Below, in pieces: positions 6,647 through 7,127 of a stretch of 7,127 nucleotides of DNA. Each line of letters starts with the position of its first letter. The stretch's first letter is position 1. The position numbers were made by a program, and so were the translations under genes. The stretch lies in the NCBI GenBank assembly GCA_905213725.1, contig CAJMJM010000095.1, forward strand, positions 1-7,127. The letters are read 5' to 3'. The notes under the pieces were generated by a model. The model was given only the letters and a program-made list of their open reading frames with translations, was not told the DNA's origin and ran no database searches. Source of the stretch: Collinsella aerofaciens (GTDB lineage Bacteria > Actinomycetota > Coriobacteriia > Coriobacteriales > Coriobacteriaceae).

Positions 6647-6681
6647 CGTGTCTCATTTTCGCCAACGGCGTGTCTCATTTT
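6647..6681. repeat. Two direct copies of a 13-mer in the leader of the surface-protein gene
   Basis: The 13-mer CGTGTCTCATTTT occurs at 6647-6659 and 6669-6681 (22-bp step). A third related stretch, ACTCATTTTTGC, lies at 6609-6620 and contains the unused ATG at 6613. On the minus strand these read GAAAATGAGACAC-like and resemble reverse array elements such as GGAAAATGTGTCCC. They may be worn-down array copies or regulator sites in the 5' leader. Confidence 0.6.
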
Positions 6682-6699
6682 TGAGAATCCGAGATGCCG

Positions 6700-7055
6700 C
6701 GGAAATCTTATCCCAGCTCAAAGGCCATTTCTGGGATGTATTTTCCGTCGAGTGCCTCATCGGGAAACTGCATCCCATTTCAAGCGTCGATTCTGGGACG
6801 CACTTTCCCCTTAGACCCTCAACCGGAAACCGCATCCCACTTTGAGCGCAAATTCCGGGATGCATTTTCCACTTGAGCCTCATTGGGAAACGGCGTCCCA
6901 CTTTGAGGGCTGATTGTGGGATGCATTTTCCGGTTTTGCTCTCATTGGGAAAATGCATCCCGTTTCTTGACCGAATAATGGGACGCAATTTCCCGTTGGA
7001 GCGCCTTTGGGAAAGTGTGTCCCACTTCGACCGCCCAGAGTGGGATGCACTTTCC
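6700..7055. repeat. Array 2 of alternating inverted 15-mers, same family as array 1
   Basis: About 13 elements alternate in orientation. Forward copies start at 6733, 6795, 6857, 6918, 6980 and 7042. Reverse copies start at 6700 (degenerate), 6762, 6824, 6885, 6947 and 7009, and a damaged one may lie near 7071. The period is 61-62 bp, as in array 1. Units starting at 6795 through 7042 line up with array 1 units starting at 2080 through 2326, in the same orientation. The array fills most of the region upstream of the surface-protein gene, and no gene is supported in it. The remaining bases to 7127 show no recognisable feature. Confidence 0.9.
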
Positions 7056-7127
7056 GCAAAGCACCTCATCGGGGGTAGCGCGCAGAGTCGTGGTGTAAGA
7101 AGCAAGGGAGGGCCATCGCCTAGAATC

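Larger units (their letters stand above)
6578..6699 (-). promoter_or_regulatory. 5' leader and probable promoter region of the surface-protein gene
   Basis: The minus-strand transcript must start in or upstream of this stretch. A possible -10 is TATCAT (minus strand, around 6629-6624), but no good -35 is seen at the right distance, so no exact promoter is claimed. The region also carries the short direct repeats, which would lie at or near RNA polymerase if the -10 is real. Confidence 0.3.

Noticed and set aside
6653..7105. 150-codon open frame on the minus strand through array 2
   Set aside because: It lies wholly in the repeat array. The 61-62 bp period is not a multiple of three, so successive units are read in different frames. 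No ribosome site or domain is seen.
7076..7127. End of another minus-strand gene at the right edge
   Set aside because: Two minus-strand frames are open over this short stretch, and none gives a recognisable peptide, so nothing can be called.

Overview
The window looks like chromosomal DNA of a GC-rich Gram-positive gut actinobacterium. My best guess is Collinsella or a close relative in the Coriobacteriia. I infer this from the codon use, a lipoteichoic-acid-synthase-type enzyme, an LPXTG-type surface protein, and GC-rich hairpin terminators. The genus is not proven by anything in the sequence.

Layout: (1) 1-1804, plus strand: the 3' part of an LTA-synthase/phosphoglycerol-transferase family membrane enzyme, cut by the left edge of the window. 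(2) 1805-2045: an intergenic block with two related terminator hairpins. The first sits inside a 29-bp inverted repeat. (3) 2047-2400: an array of about 12 short GGGA-N7-TCCC elements in alternating orientation, period 61-62 bp. (4) 2425-2462: a strong terminator serving the minus-strand gene. (5) 2490-6577, minus strand: one large secreted, wall-anchored protein of about 1362 residues. It has a signal peptide, FG-GAP-type repeats, a large uncharacterised beta-rich core, an FN3 domain, an Ig-like domain, a Pro/Thr linker and an LANTG sorting signal. It is broken by two lesions: a one-base deletion in a C5 run at 5650-5654 and an in-frame TAG at 3297-3299. The stop sits exactly where an FN3 domain normally has its conserved tyrosine. 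What look like three separate genes are therefore pieces of one. (6) 6614-7127: the leader of that gene, then a second array of about 13 elements of the same family.

The two arrays are not just similar in motif. They align unit for unit over more than 270 bp at a near-constant offset of 4715-4716 bp, in the same orientation, so the broken surface-protein gene sits between two long direct repeats. That arrangement, and the unnamed repeat family, are the most interesting things here. The enzyme and the surface protein are convergently transcribed. Both act at the cell envelope, but nothing in the sequence shows that they work together.
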